From Isoetes taiwanensis (Eukaryota; Streptophyta; Lycopodiopsida; Isoetales; Isoetaceae): DNA of 64,000 nt. Where the stretch lies: positions 2,536,254-2,600,253 of the forward strand of contig JAJEKV010000052.1 in the NCBI GenBank assembly GCA_021234155.1, given 5' to 3'. The notes below the pieces were generated by a model, which worked only from the letters and a program-made list of their open reading frames with translations, ran no database searches and was not told where the DNA came from. The stretch's first letter is position 1. Every line of letters starts with the position of its first letter. A program made the translations under genes and the position numbers. This document shows positions 30,401 to 44,544 of this stretch, piece after piece.

Positions 30401-31785
30401 TTCTTTTTTCCATGGTTTGTACATCTAGTTATTTAGTGTAACCAGGAGATCATGAGGAGGAGGAGTAGGAAAGCCTTTTAGGTTCATGGACATATTCTTG
30501 TTATTTAGTGCAACCACATGAATCGGGTGTATGATTATGTTCACATGTCTCATTAAGCTTGAGACTAGGAGAGTTATGTGGCTCAAATTTTGGTATCAAT
30601 CTTCTTAACCATCATTGAGAAGTCAGCTAACAAGAAAGACATTACTTAGTGCCAATGGCCTTAATGTTAAAGATTCATTGATGATGTACTTGAGAGTCAT
30701 TTATAGGGGGTGCAACCATAGGGGTAGCCTTTGACGCAATATCGTACTTCTCTTTTCTATAGTAACTGCTCGCCACCCCCTTTTGATATTTTTTGTTTCT
30801 CGTAATATTTGGCTTGAGAAAGTGCTTGTACTCGTAAGAATTGCCAGCCTGTCCATCTTCAGACAATATTGCCATCATGGTATTTTTTGCAATGCCTTAT
30901 AGGAAATATGAGGAATCATTGCAATGCCTTAGAGGAAATATGGGGAATTAGAATATGCAAGGTATTTAACATGGCGAAACTACATGATCTATACCATGAG
31001 AGTAGACATTTGTATATACAGGCTAAGAACAATAATAGACATAATTTTAAAACAATAATAGACATAATTTTATCAGGCTTTACACCAATCAATCCATTAA
31101 CATGTTCAATCAGGCATCTTATTCAACAAAGACTGGATTTCCTCCATGTCACACACTTGTCATTACATACTTGATAATGGCATTTTATGTCATAAGTTCA
31201 GCACCAACTCCACTTTTAAAGATGAGGGAATGATATAACTGGCCCTTTGACATCAAGGTTAAAAAATACCGTTGAAGTGAATCAATTCCATTTTCATGCC
31301 TTTTATATGTATTTGATGAAATAGTTCCAATGCCAACTTTAGCTTCTCATGATCAAGTTATGTTAGCATACTTACTATTTGCAATACTAGTTGCTCTATC
31401 TCTCTCCAATCCAAAATTTCATGCCTACAAGGCTCATCCATATATTCCCAAACACATTCTGAAATATCCTTCATATATGGCTTGTAGTTGAGACATTGAG
31501 CTCTGCAATCTTCCATTTTTGCAATTATTAGATCACATTTTTTGTGGAGTGCATGGTAGAAAATGGTACATTTTTTCCGAAACAGCTATAATGCATTTCA
31601 CCGTCAAATGTCTTATTTTTATATTTTTCATATAAATCATCTAAATGTACACAAAGGATTCGTTAATGGGATATGCGCACGTATGCTTACTAAATAAACA
31701 TGCAAATGTTGTAATGGTTGCATATGAGATACACTAGGAGGTCACTAGCTAAAGATTTTACTCTACGTAGATTATATTTTTTTGA

Positions 31786-33182
31786 AGGAAGGAAGGAAGG
31801 AAGGTTCTTTTATCGTCCACGGAGACCAATCGGTCTATGGGACCCAATACAAAAAACGCAGCAGTTTAATTACTCGCCTCGATTAAAAACCCCCAACCGG
31901 GTTTTCGAGGGAAAAACCGCGGCGCAAAGAATCAGCCCGACAAACCGTCCTAACGATAAAATGCGTAAAACACCCAAATATATACAACATGCACCACACC
32001 CGTAGTGCCTAATCACGGGCAGCCAGCGGGGCAAAGGTGACCTCGCAGTCCGGGGTATTTTCCTCGAATGTAATGACCCTCGTGGCACGCATCGACGGGT
32101 GTGTTCATCAAGAAATGCAAGGGCCAACCGTATTAAGGGAGCCGTGATCCGCCCGGACCGACCAACTACTGGCAACTCGAAAGTGTGAGACTCATCCTCA
32201 ATGGCACCCGCTTGACAAAGACCGACAGAGCCCGGTCTCCGGGCGGGCTCCCCAATCCACCGCCTGCCTCGAGCGCGAAGATGGTGGGCACCCGTGGGAA
32301 TGGAGGCAATGAGTCCGGCGCTTTTCGGGGCAGTAGGAACGCAGTAGAGCCGTGGGCCCCTGCTAACACGGGTTGATGTGCTCCTTGTAATGGGCCATTT
32401 TGACCTGCTCTAGAGCCGGGTCCCGTGAGCTTGCCAAGGGAAACAAGCGCCTAGGGTACTCCCCAGTCGCCACGACACCAGCCGGCTCCACTCGCGACGA
32501 TTCGTGCTCCTCGCACATTCCATCCGGGCGAACCATCCATCTCTCTTTACCCTCCAACAAAGCCCTAAGCCACTGCTGACCCATGGCCACAAGCAGCCCG
32601 TCAAGGGAGCCAAGCATCACCCATAGTAACCACTTTCTCAAAATAGACGATGTGTCTATCAAGGGCTGCCCGCTGAAGTGGCAAGAATTCAGTTCTCCTG
32701 CAGCGTATCCGATAGGGGACTGAAGGTTTCACCCCAAGTGCCCGTGCGAAAATGCCTTCGCTTTTGCCCAAGTCATTCCGTGTCGCCAAAGAGACGCACC
32801 GGTGCCCCAAACCTCAACCCCGCATGCAAGGACAGTTCTCGACCCGCGCCTGAATGATGTGGACCGATGGCCCCAATCATAGAGCTCACGCCTCGGTGAT
32901 CGTTGTTCTCAGATGGCATAAAAGCGCTTCCACCTGGCTGTCACCCATAAGCGGATAGACGCCTCCCAGCAGAGCGAGGAGGGGAACTCCACCCCTAGGT
33001 ACTTGTAGGTGGGCGTGACGTCCACAGGCTGTCCCCGATATGTGAGTGCAGGAGGCATGGGGTGACGTGAAGAGGATATGAGAACCACCCTGGTCTTGGC
33101 CAGATTGACGCGCATGTCTGTAGCCTGACAAAATGTGTCTAGGGCGTCCAGGTGAGACTGCATAGCTTCTGGGGTGTGGGCC
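31786..33182 (-). mobile_element. LINE relic with (CTTC)n tail, copy 2 only
   Basis: An insertion absent from copy 1 (site about 5259). On the minus strand its 5' truncated start reads AHTPEAMQSHLDALDTFC, then KTRVVL and YKYLGVEF, a non-LTR RT thumb region. The remainder is a decayed C-terminal region in several frames (32909-33182, 32601-32810, 31870-32369). The 3' end is a CTTC repeat (GAAG units at 31786-31803 on plus) instead of poly(A). The lineage differs from the other LINEs here. The nearby GTTTTTCC...GAAAACCC motif also occurs in the insertion at 2227-3240. Confidence 0.75.
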
Positions 33183-35613
33183 GAAAGCACAAGAGTCTAC
33201 TAATCAGATATTAAAAGTATAGTGTACATGTGTCTCATCTAACTGTGTAAGCACAAGATGCCACTGGAACATGAGCCTGAAACATAATGTACTTACTCCA
33301 TAGTAGAAGACTAATGATAAGAACTAATTTGAATCCAAATACATTCCCTCACGTCTGGCACAAGGGAGGAATACACATAAACATCGGTATCTTAGCCTGG
33401 GCCACAAGTATCTTAGCCTGGGCCACAACAATAATGCCGTGCAGACGAGTAGATGCCCTGAAAAATGTGATGTCTACGATTATCCCATATCGAAGAGGAT
33501 GCACCGACAGTCTAGTACGCTGTCAAATAAACCTTGTAGCCAAGACCACACCGGTTGAACCCTTGGACAATAAAAAAGACAATGCTCGAGAGTCTAAACG
33601 TCTGAAAGGCAAAGCAGACATACTGTAGATATGAGAAGATCATAACGATGTTAGTAGGCATCCCTGTGCATAATTTGTTGCTAAAGTACAGAAACCTTAG
33701 GATGGAGCAACTTATCCCAAAGCTAGCACCATGTACGACTCGGTGGGATGTGGAATCTATAGGCCCACCCATCCGGCAATGGGAGGGGCTATGGTGCTAA
33801 GAGGAGGTGATATATTGATCCGACAAAGTGTTTGCCTTTGTGAATATTTTCGTGAAAGCCCTGCAGAAGCCCTTCTCAGAATCCAACCTCCACCATAAAC
33901 GGCAAATTTTCTGCGGCCTTCTCCCATATAGACACATCCCAACAGGAGAGTAGAAATTTTGCTTGAAATTCAAGCCAAGATGTTCAACTTATTTTTATTG
34001 ATTCAAACATTTACAAGATAAAAATATTTACAAGACAAGATAGCCAAATTTGAATAAAAGCACATACACAAGCTCCTGTTTCACATATGAGAAGATAGCA
34101 GATGTATATTTAGCTTGTGAATATTCATAAATATTGTAGAACTCATTTTGGTATTCTCGTGCTCTAGGGATCTGATTATTGTATGCACCTATCTTATTAC
34201 ATACGATATAAATTTTTGTTCAACAACCAATTCATATCACTTCGATTTGTACAGAACCTTGCAAGTCTCAATATCTCCAGCTAGAAATACATGTATCTGG
34301 TTTAATGGTATCCATAAGTGGATGGGTTGAGGCTTGGAGTGTTGGCAGCTAAAATATCAAGTATTTTCCAAAAGTTGTTCAAATTTTTTAGTAGTAAACG
34401 ATAATTATGCCATATTCCATTGTCATTTAGTAACAACCATGCATTTTCTTGGTAGGCTTGAATAAAGAGCAGACTTAATTTCCTTTCTTTGTTAGTATTC
34501 TAATCAATACGTTTTAGAATTTACTTCTGATTTGAGTTTTTGATGCAGGATAAGTATTTGAGCTTGCACATTCGTCCATTATTCGAATCCATTGCATTAT
34601 CATAGGGTAGCATGATCGAATTACGTGGTGTATGTAAATCCCCAATGGCTTGCGAAGTTACTTTAGTGATCTAGCCTCTTGTTCCCTTGTCAAGATTGAT
34701 GAGACGAGACACATGCACCAACCGATGCTTCAATCACTTCACTTTCGATGCATTTTCTTTACCATAAAGTATATTATCATATATCCTAGCCACAAATAAA
34801 GAAGGTTCTTGCTAGATAAGGCTTACATGGCGACAGAAAGCATGTCCCAACTAAAGAATGCCAGGTGCTTTATCTGCTCTTGTTGAGCACACATGTAGCA
34901 GATCACTTTCTTTATAGCAAATTCTGGTATTTGAGGGGTTGCCAATTTGTCTTTCTATAATCAAGTGCAGAATGTGATACCAATTCTTGCTTGTAACACC
35001 TTCAAGTTTTGCACAGTAAAAGAGAAGCATTGAACTATGTTAGGATGAACGCGGTTTGGTAGAAATGCATGCAATTGCCTAGCTGAATTAAGTAAACCAG
35101 TCTTTACAAACTTGTTAACTGGTACCCTTTGAGACTGTCTACCTAAGATAATATTTGAAAAATCACTTAACAGTGCCAGAGCAAACGACCATTGCCCATG
35201 TTAAAGCTTATAATATTGCTCTGGTAAAAAAATCAACTCAAGCATCAATGTTGCATCTAAACCTGGAACAGGACTTAAGGTTTGAGCTTGAGCACGCTCG
35301 TTATCAGCTGCAATATGTGCTTCAAGAAGGACAGTATGCATTATGAGCTAGAGCATTCCACAACATCCTGCAATAATCTGCATCTTCTGCTATCAAATTG
35401 GTAACAGAATCGACATCTGAAAACTTACCTGTAATTGAATCCCTGGGATAAGTCTCACAATGTGCCCATAAATATGCATTTTTAGCTCCCTCAGATCTCA
35501 AGAGCTCCTCATTCACTTTAACTTTGAAGCCTCCACCTTTCCTGTTCCAAGTAATTCCATATTCTAGAGATAAGACGATATGAATTTCGCCTCCAAGCCT
35601 TTGACTTGAGTTT

Positions 35614-35630
35614 CAATGACATGGCCTTTG
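35614..35630. repeat. Target-site duplication of the full-length LINE, left
   Basis: CAATGACATGGCCTTTG is repeated exactly at 42496-42512. Copy 1 has it once (7719-7735), which proves the insertion. Confidence 0.95.
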
Positions 35631-36259
35631 TTTTTTTTTTGATTGAAGGCGAGTTTATATATTAATTATAAAGTATAAGTTAACAAAAGATCCTTTTTGA
35701 AGGGAAGTATAACCCTGTTTAAGGTAACAAAAAGAAGAAACTTTTTAGAGGGAAGTTTAACCCTATAATGTATGTGTTTATGGAATATATTCAAAATAGC
35801 CTGGAGCATGTTATCTGAACTCTGTATCATCTGCATACAAGGATGTCCACTAAAAGTAAGACCTGAGGTTGGAGTTCCCGGATTTGCTACCTCGCCTCGA
35901 CCATGATCGATAGTACACGGTATGGGCACATACAGGGATTCTGCTTTTCGCCATGTTGAGCTGTCCCCTTACCGCCTTTTGCCTCACAAAGCAAATCTCT
36001 TCTGGCATTTGGATTCTGATCACAGCAGCAGTTACAAAGGCATGGCTCCTCATGGTTGTAGAGATTGGGAGGGCCGAACACTTTGATCCATTGCTGATTA
36101 GTATCTGCATCAATCTTCTTCCATTTGAGTTTGCGCACCAGTATGAAGATAATACCTGAAAAATGAGAAGAATACAAATTAGAATTGAGTCTATAAAGTG
36201 GCTGAAATCCATCTGATGTCGTATTGAACTTGTTTGATGATTGCCTCCCGTGAGTTATC

Positions 36260-39200
36260 TCAGTAGTTAAAGATAAAATTGTTCCTCCCTTCCGGATCAC
36301 GCCGAAGGATATAGATCCTCCAATCGATAGGATTATTCGGCAAAAAGAACTCCAGCGGGTCAGCCATGATAAGGTTATATCCAAAGATATTAGAAGCAAG
36401 CTCAAGGACCCATTCCGACCAGAGACAATCTTTAAAGAGGTGCTCTTCATCTTCCCTGTGACTGATACATCTAGGGCAAACATCCGAATCTGTCATATGA
36501 ATCCTATATCTTTTATGATTGGTGGCCAGAGCTCTATGCCAAAGTTGCCACATAAAAGACTTCACTTTTGGGGGGATAGGACTCGACCACATGAATTTTA
36601 AATTCTTAATGCATCTCACTTCATCTGTCTGCCACTTGCTATGAATGGAAAGCTTCTGGTCTCTCATCAGGTATCTGTAAGCATTCTTAACCTTGAAACC
36701 CGTGATACCATTATAGTTCCAGTTATCCTCATCATTTGACCAAGTCCCCTGAGAGAGCGATGTGCAAATATTATTATACAGAAATTCCGTTTCCTCCCCT
36801 TCCCCCTCCAGGGCCGAAAGATGAAAGGGGATGATACCTTGGTCATCATACATATCTCTGATGACATGGATACCTTTGCTTTCCCAAATTCTGGCCTGCT
36901 CCGGAAAATGGCATGCTAAACATAATGAGGCATTATTAGTAAGGAGAGCCGGATTCCAAAAAATAGATTGATCCATGGATAACCCCTCTTTCCAGGAAAA
37001 CATGCCTTTGACTAAATTCCATGCTTTGATCCATTTCTTGATTATGCCAGGGATAGAGTTTGGAACTTTGATTGGAAAAAAAATAGCATGAGGCAACACT
37101 AAATTTAGCTTCCTCCACCCATAAGAAAGACATCTGCTTAAGTAATGCCTTATGATAATAGAAACCGGGTGTTTGATCAGATCATAGGCTGCCTTTGTAC
37201 GATATTTTAGCTGCAAGAGCAATCCCCTGCTTTTCTATGTTTATGACACCTAGACCCCCCAGACCTCTGCCTTTACAACATTCCTCCATAGCCACAGGAG
37301 TCCAGCATCTTCTGTTCTGCCCACAGGATATGAATCTCCCAATAATGCTCTGAAGTTTGGAGGTTACTTTCTTAGGAGCAAGAATGACAGATGACTGGTA
37401 AACATGAGAGGAAGAGATGACAAAATTTGCAATTATGGCCCTGCCCTGCTTAGAAATATATTTGGAGTTTAGGCTGTCCACTTTCCTTTGAAATTTCTCA
37501 ATAATATCAGACCATATATCAGAAGGACTACCTTTAAGGACTAAGGGAATTCCTAAAATCTTGGAAGCATTAGTAGGAAGGATATACTTACACCCTAGGA
37601 GAGCAAAATGTTGCTTGCTCTCCCTTTACCTCGATCCCCGCAACCACTTTAGATTTGAGAGGATTGATCCTGCACCCCGAGGCTACTCCAAATTCTTCCA
37701 AGATGCTTTGAGTATTGATAAGTGATCTATTGTCCATCGAAACTAGGAGGAAAGTATCATCTGCAAAATGTCCATTTAAAAGTTGATCAATCTCCCCATT
37801 CTCAGGGAGGGTGAGGCCTTGGATCATATTAGATCTTTTTGCTTCTTCTAGCTTACCATGAAGAGCCTCCATAATAATAAGGAATAGGAATGGAGCTAGT
37901 GGGCATCCCCTGTTTTACCCTCTTTGCGGGGGGAAAAGGGGCCACATTCTCCATTGATTAAAACAGAAGATCTGGAATTTGAAAGTATAGCTTTGAAAAG
38001 GAGAATTACCTCGTCCGAGAAACCTAATGCCTTGCAACATTTAAATAAGAACCCCCAACTTACCGTATCGAAGGCTTTGGTGATATCCAGCTTGATAAGA
38101 GCAACATCTTGTTTGGTATCCTTGGCCAAATTCAGACCCAACATAGCTGTGACAACATTGTCAAGGATGAATCTGTCCTTTAAGTAGGCAGCTTGGGAAG
38201 TACTTATGATTCTCTCCAGCACACCCTTAAGCCTTCTGGCAATTGTACCTGAAATAATCTTATAAATCACATTGGTTAGAGAAATAGGCCTATAATCCGA
38301 GAAGGAGGTGGGCATATCAGTTTTAGGGATGAGCGTGATAAAGCTCGTGTTAATTCTTGCATCCAAGCATTTTACAATCCTGAACTCATTAGCCAAATTA
38401 GTGAAGCAATCCCCTAAAATAGGCCATGTTTTGATAAAAAATTCCACTGGGAGCCCATCAGGGCCTGGACTTTTACCCTTTTCCATTTCTTTTGCAATAT
38501 GAAATAACTCATCATTGGAGAAAGGCTTCTCAATGCTGGAATTCTCCTCCATATTTACCTTTGCTTGGAGGTTAATGAATCTATTCATATTCTCCTGGCT
38601 GCTATCTTGATTGGTACCCATGATATTCTTGAAGTGGTTAGCTGCAGCAGTTTTAATCTGATCCTCATTTGTGATGTCTTCATCTCCCACCCTTATCTCA
38701 AAGATGTGGTTCTTTTTAATTTTGCCCTTGGCTTTTACAAAGAAGTATTTAGAGCTGCATCTTTCATCATCCTTGATTTCTCTTATCTTTGCTTTGAGCC
38801 TCCACCCTTCAAAGAATCTTGATCTCTTCCTTCTCAATTTCCACTCGATGTTATTTTTTTTTCCTCCTCGGGGAGCATTGGGCAGGCTATCTCTTAATTT
38901 CTGCAAGGAGGAGAGTTTATCACGATGTACCTGTTTCCCCCATTCCTTGAGCCAGTTCTTGATTGCCTTGGCAACTTGAATCCACCAGAACATCCATCCC
39001 GATTGGCCTGTGGGCTTGGGAAACCTAACTAGGACCTCTTGTAATCTATCCATAAATTCATCATGATCCAGCAGACTAGTATTAAGCTTGAAATAAGTCT
39101 TCCTCTTTTTCTTATTCTGATTGGTAGCCGTGATGCATAACCTGGCTTTGGGATAGTGATCCGAGAGAGTGTATCCTTCCAAATTAATGACCCCTTTCTT

Positions 39201-39779
39201 TGTGGTTCCATAAATTTTCAGATAGATAATATCTATCATGAAGGCATAAAGTGGGATCAATTCTCTTATCGGTCCAACCGTAAAGCTCCACTTGGTTACG
39301 GCTAAATTTAAGTTGTGACAACTTGTAAGATCCAGCCAAGCTTCCTTTTCCTTCCCCGCTTAGAGGTTTAAAATTCTTGTTCCTCATGAAACTATTGGTA
39401 ACCATGTTGAGATCTCCACCCGTAATACATTCATCATACTCAATATTATCCGACTATTTTTACTCTGTCCAAACTTCCACTCTCGATTGGGATTGTTAAA
39501 AGCATAGATATTTATCAAAGCTAGTCTAATCCTATAAATGGTACACAAGAGAATCTGCCACCTTCCATTCCTGCTGTTGATCATATAAGTGTCAGAGATA
39601 TTTAAATAGTTCTTCCAAGCAATAGCAATACCTGCAGAGGTATCATTAGCAGGAATAGACCAAATACTATAATTGGGAGGAAGAGTTTTACTAATGGTTT
39701 TCTCATGATCAGAGTTATGTAATTTATGTTCCTGAATAAACAAAAAGTCAGGGTTGAGAGATGATAGACAAACCTTCAA
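36260..39779 (-). pseudogene. LINE ORF2 (endonuclease, RT, zinc-binding end), broken
   Basis: The endonuclease part is at 39184-39779 (PDFLFIQEHKL, SAGIAIAWKNYL, NIYAFNN). RT is at 37896-39260 (GKSPGPDGLPVEFF, SDYRPISLTNVIYKIISG, LIKLDITKAFDTVSWGFL), the FADDTFLL active site at 37588-37872, and the thumb and zf-RVT end at 36260-37481 (PPKVKSFMWQLWHRAL, CPRCISHREDEEHLF). The start of ORF2 is lost to breaks upstream of 39779. Frame changes occur near 39390, 39260, 37890, 37580 and 37200. Beyond 36260 more weakly coding frames lead to the 3' UTR. Confidence 0.88.
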
Positions 39780-39862
39780 TCTTTCCCTTTTAATGTTATT
39801 GTTAATACCACGAGATTCCGGTAATACACTTAATGTCTCTATCCATTAAACCCTATACTTCC

Positions 39863-42481
39863 TCAAAAACCAACCCCCGCTTGGATGGTCAATTTTCTTG
39901 GACTAGATCTGCTAGGGCTAAAACTTAACTTCTTCTTACCTCTGCCCTTTTTTCTGTTCACTATTGTCCATACCTTGTCTTCTGAGTCGGGGGTGTTCCC
40001 AATATCCTGATTTTCCGTCCGTGAAGCCTTATCAACTTCTTTCTGAGCGGGGTTAGAAAAATCAGGGAAAGAGAATATAAACTTGCCTGAGTCAACTCTG
40101 ACAGCCAGGTTGACATTCTTGATGAGGACCACCATATCTTCGTGAATTTCCACCTTGGGTAGAATTTCATCAATGTTACCCTGATTAGTGGTAATCTGGG
40201 TCTCCAAGCTCTTGACAGATTCCGCCTTGCTCACTTCCCCCCCTGAGTTATCTTTATCATTGACCTTGGGGACCCATACCCATTTAAGCTTCTCGGCGAT
40301 CCACACGGGTCACAGTGTGTTCATGAATTGGCCATTTGGAGTAATTAATGGTGAGGTCCATGAACTCATCAGCCTTGACTCTGATCTTTATCTTTTTTTT
40401 CCAATCAGAAGTTATTTTCTTGGCGATACAAACCGTAGGGAAGTTAGTTTGGGGAATATTAATTTCGAGGACCTCCCCTAAAGGTTCACAGAGAGTATAC
40501 AGATGGGACCGAGTCCAAAAGGCCGGCGGGAGATTCGGGAAGGATAGCCAAGTAGACGTTTGAATTTCCTTCTCCGAGCCAGGGATGAAGAAAGGGGACC
40601 AATTCATAATATAGAAAGGAGCATTGTTAATGAAGTCCAGCTTTCTTCTTAAAATTTGTTTAACACAGACCTCATCTCTGCAAACAATTTGATAGGTCTT
40701 TTATCCAAAATTTGAGAATAGACGAGAATAGGAATGTCTTTGGGATTTGGTTATCCAGTTCTTGACCTCCCTTGATTTGGGGCATACCCGCTGAAATGCA
40801 CTAAAATAGCATTCTTGGTAAACATGTCGAGCGGAGGAGTCAGGAATGCCATATAAATCTATAAAATCGCTACTAACTGCATTCTGATTCTCCAAGTTAG
40901 TCGGTTTAGGAGTAAAAAAGCCCTCTTTCATAAGAATATTTTTATATGAAGGGGAAAGAGATGGACCTTTTATTTTATCATTTTTGCCGACCACCGGAAT
41001 CGAGTTGCTGATTTTGTTAACTCCAATCTTTGTTTTTGGCCCATTCAGCGTCGAGAGCTTGACTTCCATACAATCCCCACAGTCGCATTCGTTTAATTCT
41101 TCTGGGTTAAAGAAACCGTTTGAGTCTTTGATATTGCATTTTGCCGATTTCTTCCCCTTTATCTGATATACTTCCAGGGATGTAGAAACCCCTTCCAGTG
41201 GTTCGTTCAGGACCAATCCTTGCCTGAAGATCTTCCGATGCCTCTCGATCACATGGTCTTCTGCTTCTTCCCACCTTCTAATGAGCCTGATGCTTGCATT
41301 AGAGCTTTCCCTTATCCCGTCCCACTGAATAATTAGGTTCTTAACCTTTGCCAGCATTTCGTCCATGTAGGCCCTGAAGATGCTGTTCTTGAGGCTGCAA
41401 CAATCTTCTTTAGTGTGACCCTGTTTTACTGTGATAAGCTTGTAAAGGGTGTTGTCTAATTCTTGCAGGTAGCCAAAAGTGTTCCAAACCCAGTCCCTAT
41501 CGTTGGCCCTCCCGTTCGAATAGTCTCTGTTAATAACCTCCATTTTTTCCTTGCAAGCGTAATACCAACATCCTCATGCACTCCCATACAAAAGGCTGCT
41601 GCCTTCTGCTGATCCTTTATAATTTCCATTCCCATAAACAGTTCTTTCAGAATTCCCCATGCCTTATCGTTCTTGCTGTCTAACCAGAAGATGTTGTTCC
41701 ACTCGTCATCTTCCTTGCTAAATTGTGGCCCGGAGGTGCTCGCCTTGGTCCTCATAACTGAAAGATGCTGCCTGAGGTCTTGCCGGATACAGAGTGTTCT
41801 CCCCAAAAGCTGAAGCGGCAGAGCGGCCTACTCCGAGAAGAAAGATCGGACTGTTACCTTTCCCTCCAGAAAGGAAAGTAACTGCCAATGATAACTCCCC
41901 CCTTCCCCCGAGGAGAATTTTGCCCAAGATTTGACAGGCCGTACTCAGGAAACACAGAAAAAAACTGATCCTAGACTTGCCTATCTGACCCTACCCTAAC
42001 TGGACCCCAAGATCTGACTCGGGGCCCACGAAACCTGTTAATTTGCAACTAGATACCTCCAAACCACTGTATCAAGATCCCTGATATGTTGGGACGGTTG
42101 GAGGTCGAAGAATGTCGCCCAGTGAAAGATTGGTTCGATGCCAAACTCGAGTGGCGCACTCATAGTGAAGAGATTGCGTTCAAATCTATTTCCCAGTGCT
42201 ACGTACGGTTGAGAATTATGGGCTGTGACTCTCAGAGAGCCAGATCTATCAAAGCAAATGATGCACAGAAAGAAAGAATTAAGCCCGAACCTACAGAATC
42301 CTATTCTAGACTGAGATTCCACTGCAATGGTTAACAGATCCTCTAAAACAACTAAAGAATCCTGCAATTCCAAGGGGGGAAAGGTAATTCCCAATCCCTG
42401 GAGAACAGCTTCGAACAAAGCCTCATCCATCGGGATTGGGGTTCCCTCCTTGGGGGCAGACGCTGAGTTTTGGGCGCTCAA
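39863..42481 (-). pseudogene. LINE ORF1, broken
   Basis: It begins MSAQNSASAPKEGTPIPMDE at 42481, close to the 5' end of the element. It continues through frames at 41456-41806, 40701-41543, 40284-40607 and 39863-40306. The piece with LPPAFWTRSHLYTLCEPLGE resembles the DUF4283-type RNA-binding part of plant LINE ORF1. The end is rich in K/R/S (KKGRGKKKLSFSPSRSSPRK). No zinc knuckle was seen. At least four frame breaks. Confidence 0.75.
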
Positions 42482-43192
42482 CGTTCATCTCTTTCCAATG
42501 ACATGGCCTTTGATTCGAGGCTTCGAGAACCAATGGGAGCGCACATCTATAATGTATAGATAATATCGGCGAATACTTTCAGGGTTTCTTATTAGCATTT
42601 GGTTATATATAGGAAAGTATAGGCTTAATTGCATGAAAAATACAGTAGGAGGTATAGAAATATGTAGCATAATAACAGGAGGTTCTAGAAGGATTTGATA
42701 TGGATGTAAAAATGACAATTCCTAAAACCATAGACCATATCCCTAAAACAATTGAATGGGTTGTTTTAAAAAAAATATAGATTTAAGATAAAAAATAATC
42801 ACGTTAGCTCACTGATTATATTGGTCAAAGTAGTCTTATTAGGACATTATCTTATTTTGATAGAGGTTGGAGCCCTCGTACTTCATATTCTAAAAGGGTG
42901 AAGCCGTATAGAGGTTCCATATTCCATCAAAACCTTAGGCAACTCGTATTATATATTTCAAAATCATAGGTGTCCCTATGACTATAAGCAAAATGAGAGG
43001 TGCCAAGAGGCTCTAACATACGATCTAGACCGTAATATCGACGGATCCCACCACTATAGTAGTCCAGGGTGCACCTCGTTTATAATATGTACCACAATAA
43101 CAGGGGTCTCAGGGGGATTTGATATAGATGTAAAAATGATAATTCCTAAAACCATAGACCATATCCCTATAACAATTGAATGGGTTGTTATT

Positions 43193-43195
<3 letters not shown>

Positions 43196-43282
<87 letters not shown>
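43196..43282. repeat. (CA)n microsatellite, copy 2 (empty chromovirus site)
   Basis: About 43 repeats in the same flanks as 8413-8497 and 21841. No chromovirus is present. It directly shows the pre-insertion state. Confidence 0.95.
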
Positions 43283-43284
<2 letters not shown>

Positions 43285-43691
43285 GATTTAAGATAAAAAA
43301 TGGTCATATTGGTCAAAGTAGTTTTATTAGGACATTGAGTTGTTTTGGTAAAGTTCGACAGCTCGTACTTCATATATTAAAACCTTAGGTGAAGTCATAT
43401 TTCAAAATCATAGGCATCCCCAATCATAATTGACTATAAGCGAAGCGAGCGGTGCCTGTAGAAATATTTTATAGGGTATATATGCAGAGGGATGGATATG
43501 AGTATGAAAAGGGAGTTTCTGCTAATAGTGGTAAATAAGGGGTTTTTACCTGATCCCATCTTTGCAAAAGGCATATCCAATACACAAATAGGTGAATTCT
43601 CCGAGTCGAGAGCTTGGTTGAAAGACAAAAAATGTGGGAACAAAAATGCGAAGCTACGTGACTTATGACAACAAATATGATTTCAATTTTT

Positions 43692-44544
43692 TTTTTTTTT
43701 TTTTTTTTTTTTGAAGATTGTCCACCAGAGCAAAACCACCCCACTCAAATACAACATCTAAACAATATGAAGAGCAAGCAAAAACTCATAAGTAAGTATG
43801 AATCTGAAGATAGTGCTCCCAAATATGGCTCTTCACCTCATTAGCAATTGATGAGCACCTGAATGCTTTGTACCATTGAATATGAGAAGATTCCTTCTTT
43901 TCCAAATGGACCAGATGATCCATGCAGAAGCCAAATGAAAGGCCCTTTTTGCCAAATTATCCCAACTACTTGGATAAACTGCTAATAACACCTGCTGGCT
44001 ATTCAAATTGCAATGAAAGAGGCCTTGAAGCCACGACCAAGCATGTCTGACATGTCTACATAGGAAGAAGCAATGCTCAATTGTCTCGTCCCTCTGTGCA
44101 CATAAGGGACAAAGTGCAGACACCTCTGGACGAAATCTGTGCACCAGAATATTAACGCGCAGACAACGATGAGTGACTTGCCACCATAAAACAGATACTT
44201 TGGGATGGAGTAGTTTATCCCATACCCACTTCCACACTGCTTTCTGGCGATCCCTGGGAATGACCAAAGGCCACTTGGACGAAGGAGGCAAGACGTCAGC
44301 ATCAAGCAAAACCTTGTACATGGAATTCACCAACTTATCTGCTTTGACATGCTCATGAACTACCCATGGCTGGAGATCATCCACTTGTGCTACTGGGGGA
44401 AGAATTGAAGACACCTTCTGCCAAATAGCTCGATCCCACCTTAAAAGAAGGAACTTAGCTCTAAACTCCTCCAATGTCAGCAACTGCCTTTGATTATTAT
44501 ACCAATCGGATATCATATGCACACCTGCTGCTCTCCATCGACGC
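43692..44544 (-). mobile_element. 5'-truncated LINE 3' end (copy 2)
   Basis: Second copy of the element at 22348-23313, with the same target duplication. It has the longest intact frame (43833-44522, 229 aa), with CPLCAQRDETIEHCFFLCRH, the zinc-binding end of LINE RT. It lacks about 80 bases of the 3' UTR next to the poly(A). Confidence 0.85.

Larger units (their letters stand above)
35631..42495 (-). mobile_element. Full-length L1-type LINE, 6.87 kb, copy 2 only
   Basis: Minus strand, with poly(A) shown as a T-run at 35631-35641 and a 17-bp target duplication on both sides. It has ORF1 and ORF2 in plant L1 order but with several frame breaks. It is absent from copies 1 and 3, so it inserted after the duplication. 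Confidence 0.93.
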
